A DNA stretch of 64,000 nt from Phyllobacterium sp. T1293 (GCF_020731415.2 NZ_CP088273.1:5001-69000); one strand, 5' to 3'. Shown: positions 37,341 through 49,053, counted from the first letter of the stretch. Made by a program: numbers and translations. The notes: generated by a model not told the origin, from the sequence alone.

Positions 37341-38390
37341 TTATGCGATGAGATCGCCAAAGCGGCTGATATCTTCAGGCGTCGTGGCAAAGCTGGTGAC
37401 GAAACGGGTGATTGTCTCGTCCTGTGCCAACAGGCCTTTTTCCGCATGGGGTGTGAACCAGTCGTAGAAAGCGGCACCCGATGATTGCAGCTTTGCCGAT
37501 GTCTGCTTTTTCATGATGGCAAAGACCTCATTGGCGCGGGGCTGCCAGGCAAGGCGCAGCTCCTTCGATGCGCTGATGCGTTTGGCAAGTTCCGCCGCCA
37601 TGGAATTGGCGTGAGCAGCGGTTTCCAGCCAGAGCCCGTCAGCAAAATAGGCCTCAAACTGCGCGGCGATGAAGCGCGATTTCGAAAAGTTCTGGGCGGA
37701 TCGCATACGGATATAGGGCATATCCTTTGCCTGTTCGGGATTCATGAAAACGAGCGCTTCGGCACACCAGCAGCCATTCTTGGTGCCCCCGAACGACAGG
37801 ATATCGACACCCTGTTTCCAGGTCATCTCGGCAGGCGAGCATCCCAGCGATACAAGCGCATTGGCAAAGCGCGCGCCATCCATATGCAAAGGCAGACCGT
37901 TATCCTTGCAGACTGCGGAGATGGCCGCGATCTCATTCAATTCATAGATCGTCCCGCTTTCGGTCGATTGGGTGATTGAGACGCTCATGGGTTGGCCAGC
38001 GTGGACATGGCCGGGTGGAAAGCCGTTCATCGCCTCTTTGAGATTGGCAATATCAATACGGCCGGTTGCGCCATCCAAGGGCAGCACGCGCGCTCCGCCC
38101 GTGAAAAAGCTTGGCGCGCCTGCTTCATCGGCAATCATGTGCGCTTCGCGATGGGCAAAGGTGATGCCGCCCGGTCTGGCGATGGCAGCTTGGCCAAGCG
38201 AATTGGCGGCAGTGCCGGTGCCGACAAAGAAAACCGCGACTTCCCGTTCAAAAATTGTGTTGAATGTCTCGTGGACAGACCGGTCGAGATCGCCGGTGCC
38301 ATAGGCCGAAGCAAAACCGCCCGCATGACGTGTCAGATTTTCGGCAATTTTCGGATGGGCACCGGCCCAATTATCGGATGCGAAATGCAT
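37341..38390 (-). CDS. ltaE: Low-specificity L-threonine aldolase
   Basis: A 349-residue PLP-dependent aldolase of the beta-eliminating lyase group. It starts FASDNWAGAHPKI, with the substrate-site HREAHMIADEAGAP segment, HMDGARFANALV as the PLP-contacting Asp-Gly-Ala-Arg block, and SFGGTKNGCWCAEAL as the PLP lysine site. It cleaves L-threonine or allo-threonine to glycine and acetaldehyde, so it joins the glycine-linked metabolism represented here by sarcosine oxidase. Start ATG 38390. Confidence 0.93.
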   Translation of the reverse strand: MHFASDNWAGAHPKIAENLTRHAGGFASAYGTGDLDRSVHETFNTIFEREVAVFFVGTGTAANSLGQAAIARPGGITFAHREAHMIADEAGAPSFFTGGARVLPLDGATGRIDIANLKEAMNGFPPGHVHAGQPMSVSITQSTESGTIYELNEIAAISAVCKDNGLPLHMDGARFANALVSLGCSPAEMTWKQGVDILSFGGTKNGCWCAEALVFMNPEQAKDMPYIRMRSAQNFSKSRFIAAQFEAYFADGLWLETAAHANSMAAELAKRISASKELRLAWQPRANEVFAIMKKQTSAKLQSSGAAFYDWFTPHAEKGLLAQDETITRFVTSFATTPEDISRFGDLIA

Positions 38391-38844
38391 GAAATGACCT
38401 CGGGGTATTGAATTGATATATCCACGCTTACGCTTTTCCTCCGTGACTGGAAAGGTGAGCGCGGTGCCTTTCTTGCCGGTGATTTTTAACTGGTCCGGCG
38501 GAACATTCTGTTTTCTCTCGCATATTTAGCGGAAAACGCCTGTTTCGAAATGAACGGCATAATTTTGCGACATTTAGCGCAAGGATATTTCGTCTCATGC
38601 GGTTATTTTTTGCTTTTCCATCTTGTTTGTTTGGAATTATTCTGGCATACGAGGATATGACAGCAATGCTGTCCTAATTTGCATGATCCCAAGGCGAGGA
38701 TGGCAAGCAGGGTGCTTCCGTCCTCAAAACAGTGACTGCAGTTTGCAAACGGAAGATATGCCGCACCAGAGGGGACAGGAATATATGCTATTCCGTCCTG
38801 CGAGAAATTGACCGCCCCAAGGGGCTCATTTGGAGGAATGAACG
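38391..38844. other. Divergent promoter region of ltaE and gltB
   Basis: 454 bp without a supported gene. A TTGG-N10-GC arrangement near 38632-38648 resembles a sigma-54 site but is weak. A short GCCCC/GGGGC hairpin lies just ahead of the gltB ribosome-binding site GGAGGA. Nothing else was recognised. Confidence 0.4.
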
Positions 38845-41800
38845 ATGTCGGATTTGACGCCATCTGTAACGACTGAACTTGCTCAGGCCGTACAGACTCG
38901 TGCGGTCAAAACCAATAAATCGTCAGGAATTCCCACCCGACAAGGCTTGTACGATCCGCGCAATGAACATGATGCCTGCGGCGTTGGCTTTGTTGCGCAT
39001 ATGAAGGGCGTGAAATCCCACAAGATCATTGAAGACGGGCTGTTCATGCTCGAAAACCTGACGCATCGCGGTGCCGTCGGCGCTGATCCGCTGATGGGCG
39101 ATGGTGCGGGTATGCTTGTGCAGATTCCCGATGCGTTTTTCCGCGCGGAATGGGCCGAGAAGGGCGTTGAACTGCCTGCGGTCAATCATTATGCGGTCGG
39201 CTATCTCTTCATGCCGCAGGATGCCGAAGAGCGCGCGCATATTGAAACTGTCATCACCGAAGTCATTGCTTCGGAAGGTCAGACACTCATCGGCTTCCGC
39301 GATGTTCCTGTCGATAATTCATCGCTGTCAAAGGCCCCGCACATCGCTGCGACCGAGCCGTTTCATCGTCAGGTGTTTATCGGGCGCAACCCGAACATCG
39401 AGTCCAATGAGGATTTCGAAGGCCGACTGTTTATCCTGCGCAAGGTGATCTCGAACCGCATCTATCAGGAGAACGGTGGCAAGGAGAGCGACTTCTACGT
39501 CGTGTCCATGTCGGCGCGCACCATTGTCTACAAGGGTATGTTTCTCGCCTATCAGGTTGGTGCCTATTACAAGGATCTGAAGGACCCGCGCTTCGTCAGT
39601 GCCGTCGCGCTGGTGCATCAGCGGTTCTCGACGAACACGTTCCCGTCCTGGAAGCTGGCACATCCATACCGCATGGTTGCCCACAATGGTGAAATCAACA
39701 CCCTGCGCGGCAACGTCAACTGGATGGCGGCGCGTCAGGCTTCGGTCGATTCGGAATTCTTCGGTAACGACATCTCCAAGCTCTGGCCGATTTCCTATGA
39801 AGGCCAGTCCGATACGGCCTGCTTCGACAATGCGCTGGAATTCCTGTTCCAGGGTGGTTATTCGCTCGCCCATTCGATGATGATGCTCATCCCCGAGGCA
39901 TGGTCCGGCAACAAGCTGATGTCGGATGATCGCAAGGCGTTCTATGAATATCACGCGGCGCTGATGGAGCCATGGGATGGCCCCGCTGCGGTTGCCTTCA
40001 CCGATGGCCGCCAGATTGGCGCGACGCTTGATCGTAATGGTCTGCGTCCGGCCCGCTATATCGTCACCGATGATGATTTCGTCATCATGGCGTCGGAAGC
40101 TGGTGTCTTGCCGGTGCCGGAGGAGAAGATCGTCAAGAAGTGGCGGCTCCAGCCGGGCCGTATGCTGCTGATCGACATGGAAAAGGGCGAGATCGTTTCT
40201 GATGATACGATCAAGTCTGAGATCGCCAACCGCCATCCCTACAAGACATGGCTGAAGAACACGCAGCTTATTCTTGAAGAGTTGAGCCCGGTTGAACCGC
40301 GCGCACTGCGCAAGGATGTCAGCCTGCTCGATCGTCAGCAGTCCTTTGGCTATACGCAGGAAGACACCAAAATCCTGATGTCGCCAATGGCGACAACGGG
40401 TCAGGAAGCCATTGGCTCGATGGGTACGGATACGCCGATTTCGGCCATGTCCGACAAGTCGAAGATGCTTTACACCTATTTCAAGCAGAATTTTGCGCAA
40501 GTCACCAACCCGCCGATTGATCCAATCCGCGAAGAACTGGTGATGAGCCTTGTCTCGTTCATCGGGCCGCGCCCGAACATTTTCGATCTGGTTGGCTCCT
40601 CGCGCCGCAAGCGCCTGGAAGTGCGCCAGCCGATCCTGACCAATGGCGACCTCGAAAAGATCCGCTCGATTGGCCATACGGAAGATCGCTTCGATACGAA
40701 GACGCTGGATATCGCTTACAATGTCGTGGAAGGTGCCGCTGGTCTTGCCGGTGCGCTGGAGCGTCTGTGTGAGCGGGCGGAAGCGGCTGTTCATGGCGGC
40801 TATAACATCATCATCCTCTCCGACCGTCAGGTCGGACCGGATCGCATACCAATTCCGGCGCTTCTGGCAACGGCAGCTGTCCACCATCACCTGATCCGCA
40901 AGGGCCAGCGCACATCGGTTGGCCTCGTCGTGGAATCCGGCGAACCGCGCGAAGTGCATCATTTCTGCTGCCTTGCCGGTTACGGTGCGGAAGCGATCAA
41001 CCCCTATCTTGCCTTCGACACGCTGCTCGACATGCACAAGCGCGGCGAGTTTCCGCCCGAAGTGGACTCCAAGGAAGTTGTCTCGCGCTACATCAAGTCG
41101 ATTGGCAAGGGCATTCTCAAGGTCATGTCCAAGATGGGCATTTCCACATACCAGTCCTATTGCGGCGCACAGATTTTTGATGCTGTTGGCCTGAAGTCTG
41201 AGTTTGTTGATCGCTTCTTCTTCGGAACAGCAACAACGATTGAAGGTGTGGGTCTGGAAGAAGTCGCCGAGGAAACGGTTCGCCGTCACCGCGATGCTTT
41301 CGGCAATGATCCTGTCCTCATCAACACATTGGAAGTCGGCGGTGAATATGCTTACCGCATGCGCGGCGAGGCACATCTCTGGTCGCCGGATGCGGTTGCG
41401 AAGTTACAGCATGCGGTGCGCACGGAATCTGCCACGACCTTCACCGAATATTCCGATCTGGTGAACAGCGAGTCGGCACGGGCGCAGACCATTCGCGGTC
41501 TCTTCAAGATCAAGATGGCTGGCGATACCGGGCGCAAGCCCGTCTCCATCGATGATGTTGAACCGGCCAAGGACATCGTCAAGCGGTTCTCGACCGGTGC
41601 CATGTCATTCGGCTCGATCAGCCGTGAGGCACATACAACATTGGCCGTTGCCATGAACCGGATCGGCGGCAAGTCGAACACGGGCGAGGGCGGCGAGGAG
41701 CCGGATCGCTTCTATCCGCTGCCCGATGGTAAGCCAAATCCAGAACGCTCTGCGATCAAGCAGGTGGCGTCAGGGCGTTTTGGTGTGACGACGGAATATC

Positions 41801-43563
41801 TCGTCAACTCCGATATGATGCAGATCAAGGTCGCGCAGGGTGCAAAACCCGGCGAAGGCGGTCAGTTGCCCGGCCACAAGGTTGACGCGACAGTTGCCAA
41901 GACGCGTCACTCGACACCCGGTGTCGGTCTGATTTCGCCGCCGCCGCACCATGATATCTATTCCATCGAGGACTTGGCGCAGCTCATTTACGATCTGAAG
42001 AACGTCAATCCGGAAGCCGATGTTTCGGTCAAGCTGGTGTCGGAAGTGGGCGTCGGCACGGTTGCAGCCGGTGTTGCCAAGGCGCGTGCCGATCACATCA
42101 CCATTTCAGGTTATGACGGCGGAACGGGTGCATCGCCACTGACATCGCTCAAGCATGCCGGTTCTCCGTGGGAGATGGGCCTTGCCGAAACGCAGCAGAC
42201 GCTGGTGCTCAACGGCCTGCGTTCGCGCATTGCGCTGCAGGTCGATGGTGGTCTGCGTACGGGCCGCGATGTGATCATCGGTGCTTTGCTTGGTGCTGAC
42301 GAATTCGGCTTTTCCACTGCGCCGCTGATTTCCGCCGGTTGCATCATGATGCGCAAGTGCCATCTCAACACCTGTCCAGTGGGCGTGGCAACGCAGGACC
42401 CGGTCCTGCGCAAGCGTTTCAAGGGCACGCCTGAGCATGTCATCAACTTCTTCTTCTTTATGGCGGAAGAGGTGCGGCAATTCCTTGCCCAGATGGGCTA
42501 TACCAAGGTGGAAGATATTGTCGGCAAGGCCGAACTTCTCGAAAAGCGCGAGATGATCGATCATTGGAAAGCCAAGGGGCTCGATTTCACCCGCATCTTC
42601 CATAAGCCGGAAGCGGCTGAGGAAAAGACGCGCTGGACCGAACGCCAGAACCATCCGATTGTCGATATTCTGGATCGCAAGCTGATCGAGCAGGCCAAGT
42701 CGGCGCTGGATAGCAAGATCCCGGTGAAGATCGAAATGCCGATCAAGAATGTGGATCGGTCTGCTGGTGCCATGCTTTCGGGCGAGGTTGCCAAGCGCTA
42801 CCGGCATAAGGGACTGCCCGAGGACACGATCTCGGTTAAGTTCAACGGTACAGCCGGCCAGTCCTTCGCGGCATTCTTGGCGCGCGGTATTTCGTTTGAG
42901 CTGATCGGCGATGGCAATGATTATGTCGGCAAGGGCCTGTGCGGCGGACGCATCGTCATTCGCCCGCCGGATGATACGAAAATCGTGCCTGAAAACTCCA
43001 TCATCGTCGGCAACACAGTGCTTTACGGTGCCATTGAGGGCGAAGCCTACTTCCGCGGTGTTGCGGGCGAGCGCTTTGCGGTTCGCAACTCCGGCGCCAT
43101 TGCGGTGGTTGAAGGTACCGGCGATCATGGCTGCGAATACATGACCGGCGGTGTCGTCGTGGTTATCGGCCAGACGGGACGTAACTTCGCTGCTGGTATG
43201 TCCGGCGGTGTTGCCTATGTGCTTGATGAGGCCGGTGATTTTGCCCAGCGCTGCAACATGGCGATGGTTGAGCTGGAACCGGTGCCGGAAGAGGATGATA
43301 TTCTCGAGAAACTGCACCATCACGGTGGCGATCTGGCCCATAAGGGCCGCGTCGATGTCTCTGGTAATATGACCCGACATGACGAGGAACGTCTCGTGCA
43401 GCTCATCTCGAACCACATGCATTACACGGGCTCGGGCCGGGCCAAGGAAATTCTCGATAATTGGGAAACCTTCCGGCCAAAATTCGTGAAAGTCATGCCG
43501 GTCGAATATCGCCGCGCGCTCGAAGATATGGAGCGCATGCGGATGGGTGTTGCAGCGGAATAA
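38845..43563 (+). CDS. gltB: Glutamate synthase (NADPH) large subunit
   Basis: 1572 residues, the normal size for the bacterial alpha subunit. A propeptide of about 44 residues precedes the glutaminase nucleophile Cys45 (EHDACGVGF), which becomes the N-terminus after processing. The amidotransferase domain, central domain, FMN-binding synthase domain ([35 protein letters not shown]) and C-terminal beta-helix ([21 protein letters not shown]) follow in order. The 3Fe-4S cysteines are in [19 protein letters not shown] at about residue 1166. It converts glutamine and 2-oxoglutarate to two glutamates with electrons from GltD. GGAGGA precedes the ATG. Confidence 0.98.
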   Translation: MSDLTPSVTTELAQAVQTRAVKTNKSSGIPTRQGLYDPRNEHDACGVGFVAHMKGVKSHKIIEDGLFMLENLTHRGAVGADPLMGDGAGMLVQIPDAFFRAEWAEKGVELPAVNHYAVGYLFMPQDAEERAHIETVITEVIASEGQTLIGFRDVPVDNSSLSKAPHIAATEPFHRQVFIGRNPNIESNEDFEGRLFILRKVISNRIYQENGGKESDFYVVSMSARTIVYKGMFLAYQVGAYYKDLKDPRFVSAVALVHQRFSTNTFPSWKLAHPYRMVAHNGEINTLRGNVNWMAARQASVDSEFFGNDISKLWPISYEGQSDTACFDNALEFLFQGGYSLAHSMMMLIPEAWSGNKLMSDDRKAFYEYHAALMEPWDGPAAVAFTDGRQIGATLDRNGLRPARYIVTDDDFVIMASEAGVLPVPEEKIVKKWRLQPGRMLLIDMEKGEIVSDDTIKSEIANRHPYKTWLKNTQLILEELSPVEPRALRKDVSLLDRQQSFGYTQEDTKILMSPMATTGQEAIGSMGTDTPISAMSDKSKMLYTYFKQNFAQVTNPPIDPIREELVMSLVSFIGPRPNIFDLVGSSRRKRLEVRQPILTNGDLEKIRSIGHTEDRFDTKTLDIAYNVVEGAAGLAGALERLCERAEAAVHGGYNIIILSDRQVGPDRIPIPALLATAAVHHHLIRKGQRTSVGLVVESGEPREVHHFCCLAGYGAEAINPYLAFDTLLDMHKRGEFPPEVDSKEVVSRYIKSIGKGILKVMSKMGISTYQSYCGAQIFDAVGLKSEFVDRFFFGTATTIEGVGLEEVAEETVRRHRDAFGNDPVLINTLEVGGEYAYRMRGEAHLWSPDAVAKLQHAVRTESATTFTEYSDLVNSESARAQTIRGLFKIKMAGDTGRKPVSIDDVEPAKDIVKRFSTGAMSFGSISREAHTTLAVAMNRIGGKSNTGEGGEEPDRFYPLPDGKPNPERSAIKQVASGRFGVTTEYLVNSDMMQIKVAQGAKPGEGGQLPGHKVDATVAKTRHSTPGVGLISPPPHHDIYSIEDLAQLIYDLKNVNPEADVSVKLVSEVGVGTVAAGVAKARADHITISGYDGGTGASPLTSLKHAGSPWEMGLAETQQTLVLNGLRSRIALQVDGGLRTGRDVIIGALLGADEFGFSTAPLISAGCIMMRKCHLNTCPVGVATQDPVLRKRFKGTPEHVINFFFFMAEEVRQFLAQMGYTKVEDIVGKAELLEKREMIDHWKAKGLDFTRIFHKPEAAEEKTRWTERQNHPIVDILDRKLIEQAKSALDSKIPVKIEMPIKNVDRSAGAMLSGEVAKRYRHKGLPEDTISVKFNGTAGQSFAAFLARGISFELIGDGNDYVGKGLCGGRIVIRPPDDTKIVPENSIIVGNTVLYGAIEGEAYFRGVAGERFAVRNSGAIAVVEGTGDHGCEYMTGGVVVVIGQTGRNFAAGMSGGVAYVLDEAGDFAQRCNMAMVELEPVPEEDDILEKLHHHGGDLAHKGRVDVSGNMTRHDEERLVQLISNHMHYTGSGRAKEILDNWETFRPKFVKVMPVEYRRALEDMERMRMGVAAE

Positions 43564-43679
43564 AATCAACGCACACCATGCTTCGAGCGTCATCAAAATG
43601 ATGCTCGGCATGGGGTCCAATGCTGCCCGGACCCAAGATTGGGAATGGGTGGTCCTCCAAGGGTGAGGGGAGCAGTTTT

Positions 43680-45134
43680 ATGGGTAAGGTTACAGGTTTT
43701 CTTGAGATCGACCGGCAGGTCGGAAAGTATCAGCCAGCGTCTGACCGCATTCGCCATTTCCGCGAATTCACCATTCCCATGACCGATGGTGAAGTGAAGA
43801 AGCAGGCCGCGCGTTGTATGGATTGCGGCATTCCATTCTGCCATGGGCCGACCGGCTGTCCGGTTCATAACCAGATTCCTGACTGGAATGATCTCGTCTA
43901 CAACGACAATTGGGATGAGGCGATCCGCAACCTGCATTCCACCAACAATTTCCCTGAATTCACTGGCCGCATTTGTCCTGCGCCTTGCGAGGAAGCCTGC
44001 ACGCTCAATCTGGAAGACGTGCCAGTATCCATCAAGACGGTAGAACAGGCGATTTCCGACAAGGCCTATGAAAAGGGCTTGATCATTCCGCAGCCTGCGG
44101 CTTCCAAAACAGGCAAGAACGTTGCGATCATTGGGTCGGGTCCGGCAGGAATGGCCGCTGCGCAGCAGCTTGCCCGCGCTGGCCACGAAGTTCATGTCTA
44201 CGAGCGTGAGAGCCGTGCCGGTGGCCTGCTGCGCTATGGTATTCCTGATTTCAAGATGGAAAAGCACTTCATCGATCGCCGCGTGGCGCAGATGGAAGGC
44301 GAGGGCGTTACCTTCTTCTATGGCGTCAATGTGGGTGTCGACAAGCCGGTGCAGGAACTGCTCGATAGCTATGATGCGGTGCTTTATTGCGGTGGCGCGG
44401 AAACACCGCGCCCGGCGGGTATTCCGGGTGCCGAACTTGAAGGCGTGCATGATGCCATGAATTATCTCGTGCAGCAGAACCGCAGGGTTGGCCGCGAGAA
44501 CATCGAATCGGTGGCATGGCCGAGTGATCCAATCGTTGCTTCAGGCCGCCATGTGGTTGTGGTTGGCGGCGGCGATACGGCTTCGGATTGTGTTGGCACA
44601 GCGTTCCGTCAGGGCGCGGTAAAAGTCACGCAGCTTGATATCCGCCCGCAGCCGCCTGAAAAGGAAGACAAGCTGAGCGTCTGGCCCTATTGGGCGACGA
44701 AAATGCGCACATCCTCCTCGCAGGCAGAAGGTGCGGATCGCGAATTTCAGGTCGCGACACTTGAATTCATTGGCGAAAACGGCACGCTGACCCACGTCAA
44801 ATGCTGTGAAGTCGATGAAGCGCGCAAGCCAATCGCCGGTACGGAGTTCTACATCAAGGCGGATCTGGCATTCATTGCCATTGGTTTTTCCGGTCCGTTC
44901 GAAACAAGCGTGGTCAAGGAACTCGGCGATGCGCTGGAGATGCGTGCGGATCGTCGCGGCAATCGTTCGCTTAGCGCCAATGACAAGGATTACCGCACCA
45001 GCGTCGACAAGCTTTTCACGGCAGGCGATATCCGCCGTGGCCAGTCGCTGGTTGTCTGGGCCATTCGTGAAGGCAGGCAGGCAGCGCAGTCCATCGATGA
45101 AGCGCTGATGGGTTCATCGGTTCTACCGCGATAG
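43680..45134 (+). CDS. gltD: Glutamate synthase (NADPH) small subunit
   Basis: 484 residues. The N-terminal ferredoxin-like domain has cysteine groups in ARCMDCGIPFCHGPTGC and CPAPCEEACTLN that hold two 4Fe-4S clusters. The FAD-binding Rossmann GSGPAGMAAAQQLARAG and NADPH-binding VVVVGGGDTASDCVGTA motifs follow. It oxidises NADPH and feeds electrons to GltB. ATG 43680 starts MGKVTGFLE, the family N-terminus, with GGTGAGGGGAG upstream; the frame continues further upstream to 43620. It is 116 bp after gltB on the same strand. Confidence 0.97.
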   Translation: MGKVTGFLEIDRQVGKYQPASDRIRHFREFTIPMTDGEVKKQAARCMDCGIPFCHGPTGCPVHNQIPDWNDLVYNDNWDEAIRNLHSTNNFPEFTGRICPAPCEEACTLNLEDVPVSIKTVEQAISDKAYEKGLIIPQPAASKTGKNVAIIGSGPAGMAAAQQLARAGHEVHVYERESRAGGLLRYGIPDFKMEKHFIDRRVAQMEGEGVTFFYGVNVGVDKPVQELLDSYDAVLYCGGAETPRPAGIPGAELEGVHDAMNYLVQQNRRVGRENIESVAWPSDPIVASGRHVVVVGGGDTASDCVGTAFRQGAVKVTQLDIRPQPPEKEDKLSVWPYWATKMRTSSSQAEGADREFQVATLEFIGENGTLTHVKCCEVDEARKPIAGTEFYIKADLAFIAIGFSGPFETSVVKELGDALEMRADRRGNRSLSANDKDYRTSVDKLFTAGDIRRGQSLVVWAIREGRQAAQSIDEALMGSSVLPR

Positions 45135-45144
45135 GCAGGATATT

Positions 45145-45170
45145 GACCCTTCCCTGAACGGGGGAGGGTC
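45145..45170. terminator. Hairpin after gltD
   Basis: GACCCTTCCC and GGGGAGGGTC form a 10-bp stem (one wobble) around TGAACG between two convergent genes. There is no clear T-run, so termination is only likely by position. Confidence 0.45.
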
Positions 45171-45179
45171 CGTCCATTG

Positions 45180-46388
45180 CTATTTCGTCGCCGCGTCTGG
45201 CTTTTTGGGCCAGGAATAATCATTGATGCGGCCCGGCTGGGCTTCCGGTGCCGATCCGTCGATCAGCAATTTGTCCTGCGCGGATTTATCGGCTGCTGTG
45301 CCTTTTGGAGCCGCGCCCAAAAGATCAGTTCCGCCATCCAGTTCCGGGTCACTGAGGCTAATTGGTGCAATGCGATCAATCTTCACGGGTGCCTGCGGTG
45401 TTTCAGGCAGTGCCTGTACTGGCGAGCCGGGTTTGATCGCAGCAATGGCGGGTGAGGTCGCATTGCCAAGCATCTGCCGCAATGGTTTTTCCGCATAGAA
45501 GGCGAGCTTGCGCTTGCCTGCGGTGGTCAGCCCAACGCCGTCATTGTTGCGCAGGCGCGCGGTCTGGCCGGATACATCAAAACCCGACAGGGTAAAGCTG
45601 CCGCTCTGGTCGACAAACCCTTCCCAGACATCGACGAACTTGCCCTCGGCTTTTTCGGTCGCGCTGCGATAAAGCTCGTTGAACGCAAGCAGGTCATTCG
45701 TCATGTTCTTGAATTTGAATGAGGGTTGCCCAACCCAGACGATGGGGTGGCCCGACTTCTTGACAGCTTCCAGAAATGCCTTGATACGCGCCTGATATTG
45801 CTTGGCCCATTCCTCGCTTTGCAATGCTGGTCCATTGAGGAATTGCTGGCGGTCATTGGCGCCAATCATCACAACGACGACGGCTGGCTTTTCCGCATCA
45901 ATCAGGCTGCCAATTGTGGCAGGCCAATCGCGGTGATCGCCGCGCACGAAGCCAGAGGAGCCATCGCTCTTGTCGACAACGCGCACGCCGGGCGAATCCA
46001 TGAATGCCGCGTCAAGGCCTTCGGCAAGGCCACTGGCCATGAAGTCACCCACGACAAGAATGGTTTTGGCATCGGTGAGCTTTGAGGGAATGACGGGTTC
46101 GGCCGTTGGAGCCGTGGTTTCGCTCGCCGGTGCTGCCGGTTGTGGCTTGGGCCGTTCGGCCCGTTTGGTTGTGCGATTCTTTGGCTGGCGTATGGGCTTG
46201 TTGTTTTCGTCGAAAATCATCCGGTCGGTGTTTTCGCGATAGACCTCCCGGCGCTGACCAAACAGCATGTCGAGCAGGGTGCGCTGCTGTGCGGCGGCAA
46301 TATCGGTGAATACAAGTCCGCCTGCCGCACCGAGGGATATGGACACAACAAGGCAACGAATCAGAGCCGGTCGCTTCATTGTGTCCAT
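45180..46388 (-). CDS. Exported SGNH/GDSL-type hydrolase (DUF459-like)
   Basis: 402 residues. The signal peptide at the N-terminus ends near DIAAAQ. A Pro/Lys-rich linker spans about 65-105 and the SGNH hydrolase domain covers about 110-310. Block I is VVGDFMASGLAEGL (Asp-x-x in place of GDS), and block III is VMIGANDRQQF. A Pro/Ala/Asp-rich C-terminal region follows. It probably acts in the periplasm on a cell-envelope ester, possibly an acetyl group on a glycan; this is inference. It begins 14 bases after the lytic transglycosylase stop, so the two are likely cotranscribed and may act on peptidoglycan together. Confidence 0.87.
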   Translation of the reverse strand: MDTMKRPALIRCLVVSISLGAAGGLVFTDIAAAQQRTLLDMLFGQRREVYRENTDRMIFDENNKPIRQPKNRTTKRAERPKPQPAAPASETTAPTAEPVIPSKLTDAKTILVVGDFMASGLAEGLDAAFMDSPGVRVVDKSDGSSGFVRGDHRDWPATIGSLIDAEKPAVVVVMIGANDRQQFLNGPALQSEEWAKQYQARIKAFLEAVKKSGHPIVWVGQPSFKFKNMTNDLLAFNELYRSATEKAEGKFVDVWEGFVDQSGSFTLSGFDVSGQTARLRNNDGVGLTTAGKRKLAFYAEKPLRQMLGNATSPAIAAIKPGSPVQALPETPQAPVKIDRIAPISLSDPELDGGTDLLGAAPKGTAADKSAQDKLLIDGSAPEAQPGRINDYSWPKKPDAATK

Positions 46389-46402
46389 TACAGTTCCAAA
46401 CC

Positions 46403-47629
46403 TTATCGCTTGCGGATAACGGTCAACACTTCCTTGCTGGGATGACCATCCGGATCAAGGCCCATGCGCTTCTGGAATGCCTGAATGGCATTTCGTGAGC
46501 TGGAGCCGATTTTTCCGTCCACTTCGCCATCATAATAGCCCAGCGCGCGCAAATGTGTCTGCAATTCTTCGCGCTCCTTCATCGATATTGGTGTGAAAGG
46601 GCGATTCCAGTCCTGACGCAGGGCCGGTGCGCCGCCGATCTGATCGGCGAGAAGACCGACAGCAAGCGCGTATTTATCAGCATTGTTGTAGTTCTTGAGG
46701 ACCGAGAAATTCTTGGTCATCAGGAAGGCGGGACCTTCACGGCCATCAAGAACCTTGAGCTGTGCCTTTTCGCCGCCGCGCGGGAAGGGTTTGCCATTGG
46801 CCCTGACAACACCGAGGCTCTGCCATTCCGCCATCGTGCGCGAACCGGCAGGGAATTTGCGTCCGGCTGGCAGTGTCACCTCATAACCCCAGGTCCGGCC
46901 GGATTCCCAACCATTCTTGGCCAGAAGATTGGCGGCTGTCGCCAGCGCATCGGGAATGGAGGTCCAGATATCACGTTTGCCGTTGCCATCCATGTCCACG
47001 GCATAGGCCAGATAGCTGGTGGGAATGAACTGCGTATGGCCAAGCGCACCCGCCCACGAGCCGGTCAGATGGCTGCGGTCAATATCGCCAGTCTGCAGGA
47101 TTTTCATGGCAGCAATCAGCTGCGTGCGGGCATATTTTGCCCGGCGCTGGTCGGCATAGGCAAGGGTTGCAAGCGAGCGAACTGCATCGCGCATGATGTC
47201 AGGACGCTGCATGGCTTCGCCGTAATTGGTCTCCATGGACCAGATTGCCAGGAGAACATTGCGGTCAACGCCATAATTTTTCTCAATGGAGCTAAGCCAG
47301 CGGCTGTATTTGCGCGCCATGTCGCGGCCGGTGGTGATGGAGTGTTCATTGACGCGATTGTCAACATAGTCCCAGACAGGAGCAACAAATTCCGGCTGGT
47401 ATGAAGCCTTCTGCAGGACCTCAGGATCAATTTCCGTTATACCGGCAAAGGCACGCTGGAACGTTGATGCGGAAATACCGCTCTGCATGGCAGTCGTGCG
47501 GAAGCCTGCAATCCAACCCTGAAATTTTGCATCGGCGGAGGCGCTCGTCGCCGTTACTGCAAAAGCCAGGCTCGCGGTTGCGGCCAAAATCATGATGCGC
47601 TTTGCGAAAGCCGACGGACTCTCAAACAT
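46403..47629 (-). CDS. Lytic murein transglycosylase (MltB/SLT_2 type)
   Basis: 408 residues. A signal peptide (to about TSASADA) is followed by an SLT_2 lytic transglycosylase domain with the catalytic Glu in AIWSMETNYGEAM and the conserved GALGHTQFIPTSYLAYA block. A C-terminal peptidoglycan-binding repeat (LRALGYYDGEVDGKIGSSSR) completes the protein. It cleaves the MurNAc-GlcNAc bond of peptidoglycan with 1,6-anhydro product formation. ATG 47629 has AGGAGA at good spacing; the frame extends upstream to 47689. The SGNH gene follows at 14 bases. Confidence 0.94.
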   Translation of the reverse strand: MFESPSAFAKRIMILAATASLAFAVTATSASADAKFQGWIAGFRTTAMQSGISASTFQRAFAGITEIDPEVLQKASYQPEFVAPVWDYVDNRVNEHSITTGRDMARKYSRWLSSIEKNYGVDRNVLLAIWSMETNYGEAMQRPDIMRDAVRSLATLAYADQRRAKYARTQLIAAMKILQTGDIDRSHLTGSWAGALGHTQFIPTSYLAYAVDMDGNGKRDIWTSIPDALATAANLLAKNGWESGRTWGYEVTLPAGRKFPAGSRTMAEWQSLGVVRANGKPFPRGGEKAQLKVLDGREGPAFLMTKNFSVLKNYNNADKYALAVGLLADQIGGAPALRQDWNRPFTPISMKEREELQTHLRALGYYDGEVDGKIGSSSRNAIQAFQKRMGLDPDGHPSKEVLTVIRKR

Positions 47630-47908
47630 GTTGTCTCCTTGAACTGTGTTGCCACCTATTCCGGTCAAACGATAAATTACGCACATCAAAGTTAGGAATT
47701 AGTTTACCATGCGTGGCGGGCAGGCGCCATTTCGTTCATGTGGATGGGCTTTTCTTCAGACAAATTGCCTAATATTTGGCCATTCATGCGCGAACATTAC
47801 CAAGCGAAAAGAATGTTTATTGCGCCGCACAAACTATTTTCATTCTTTGCGGTTCAAATGTCCATTACCAATGTTAACTGAATGTAGTGCAGAGATGGGG
47901 AGCATATT

Positions 47909-48811
47909 GTGACCACAGCGAAAAAAATCCGCAAAGCCGTTCTTCCAGTCGCCGGTTTTGGTACCCGCGTTCTTCCGGCAACCAAATCCATTCCCAAAGA
48001 AATGCTGACGGTCGTTGACAAGCCGGTCATTCAGTATGTGGTGGATGAAGCCCGCGAGGCCGGGATTGAGCATTTCATTTTCGTGACCGGCCGCAACAAG
48101 GCGGTTATCGAAGATTATTTCGATGCGCAGTATGAGCTTTACGCGACGCTCGCCGAGCGGGGAAAGACTGCCCTGCTTGACGAATTGCAGGGGATTCAGC
48201 CGGGACCGGGAACAACAAGCTTTACCCGCCAGCAGGTGCCGATGGGACTTGGCCATGCGGTATGGTGCGCGCGCGATATCGTCGGCGATGAGCCTTTCGC
48301 GCTGCTTCTGCCAGATATGATCATGCAGCCGGAGAAGAAGGGCTGCCTCGCCGATATGGTGGAACTCTACAATCAGGCTGGCGGCAATATTGTTGCCGTG
48401 CAGGAATGCGATCCTGAGGAAGCCCACAAATATGGTATTGTTGGCAAGGGCAAGGATGTCGGCAATGGCTTTGAGCTGACCGAGATGGTCGAAAAGCCAG
48501 CCAAGGGTACCGCACCGTCCAATCTCTATATTAATGGCCGCTATATCCTGCAGCCGGAGATTTTTGATATTCTGGAACATCAGGAACGCGGTGCGGGCAA
48601 TGAAATTCAGCTGACTGACGGTATGTTGAAACTGGCCAAGCAGCAGGATTTCTTCGGTTATCACTTCCGTGGGCGCACCTATGATACGGGCTCCAAGGAA
48701 GGTTTTGTCGAAGCCAATGTGGCGTTTGCGCTGTGGCGCAATGATATTCGTAATGGCGTTATCGACAATATCGGCAATATGCTGAAGACGATTCAACCGC
48801 GCAAGGATTGA
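47909..48811 (+). CDS. galU: UTP--glucose-1-phosphate uridylyltransferase
   Basis: A 300-residue nucleotidyltransferase. The signature [20 protein letters not shown] with the Lys of PKEML and the LLLPDMIM metal site are clear, as is [13 protein letters not shown]. It makes UDP-glucose for exopolysaccharide, lipopolysaccharide and cyclic glucan synthesis. GTG start at 47909 with GGGGAG about 12 bases upstream. Divergent from the lytic transglycosylase gene across 279 bp. Confidence 0.96.
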   Translation: MTTAKKIRKAVLPVAGFGTRVLPATKSIPKEMLTVVDKPVIQYVVDEAREAGIEHFIFVTGRNKAVIEDYFDAQYELYATLAERGKTALLDELQGIQPGPGTTSFTRQQVPMGLGHAVWCARDIVGDEPFALLLPDMIMQPEKKGCLADMVELYNQAGGNIVAVQECDPEEAHKYGIVGKGKDVGNGFELTEMVEKPAKGTAPSNLYINGRYILQPEIFDILEHQERGAGNEIQLTDGMLKLAKQQDFFGYHFRGRTYDTGSKEGFVEANVAFALWRNDIRNGVIDNIGNMLKTIQPRKD

Positions 48812-48850
48812 GGTGTTGGGGGGAGTTTAGGCGCGATGGTTTTGCCAAGT

Positions 48851-49053
48851 CTCACCCCCCTCTGTCCTGTCGGACTACAGGGGCGAGCCACGGGTCTCGC
48901 CCGTCCTTCGGACCCCCCACAAGGGGGGAGATCACATCGACATGAAGGCTTTCGCGTAAACTGCAACGCTGAAGGGTGGTTGAAACGAATATACAAGCTG
49001 ATCTCCCCCCCCCCTTGTGGGGGAGATGCCCGACAGGGCAGAGAGGGGTGAAT
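48851..49053. repeat. Intergenic repeat of the CCCCCACAAGGGGGG family, decayed copy
   Basis: The left side (CTCACCCCCCTCTGTCCTGT) and right side (GGGGGAGATGCCCGACAGGGC through GAGAGGGGTGAAT) are imperfect complements of each other and related to the perfect element at 59295-59460. A GC-rich segment (about 48880-48915) interrupts the left arm. It fills the gap between galU and the outer-membrane barrel gene. Confidence 0.8.

Noticed and set aside
38632..38648. Sigma-54-like TTGG-N10-GC before gltB
   Set aside because: The match is limited to the GG/GC pair, with poor surrounding consensus, and such matches arise often by chance.
39328..41376. 682-codon minus-strand frame opposite gltB
   Set aside because: Shadow of the large glutamate synthase gene; composition typical of antisense translation of GC-rich coding DNA.
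42106..43620. 504-codon minus-strand frame opposite gltB
   Set aside because: Same reason; the plus-strand 3Fe-4S and FMN motifs are intact.
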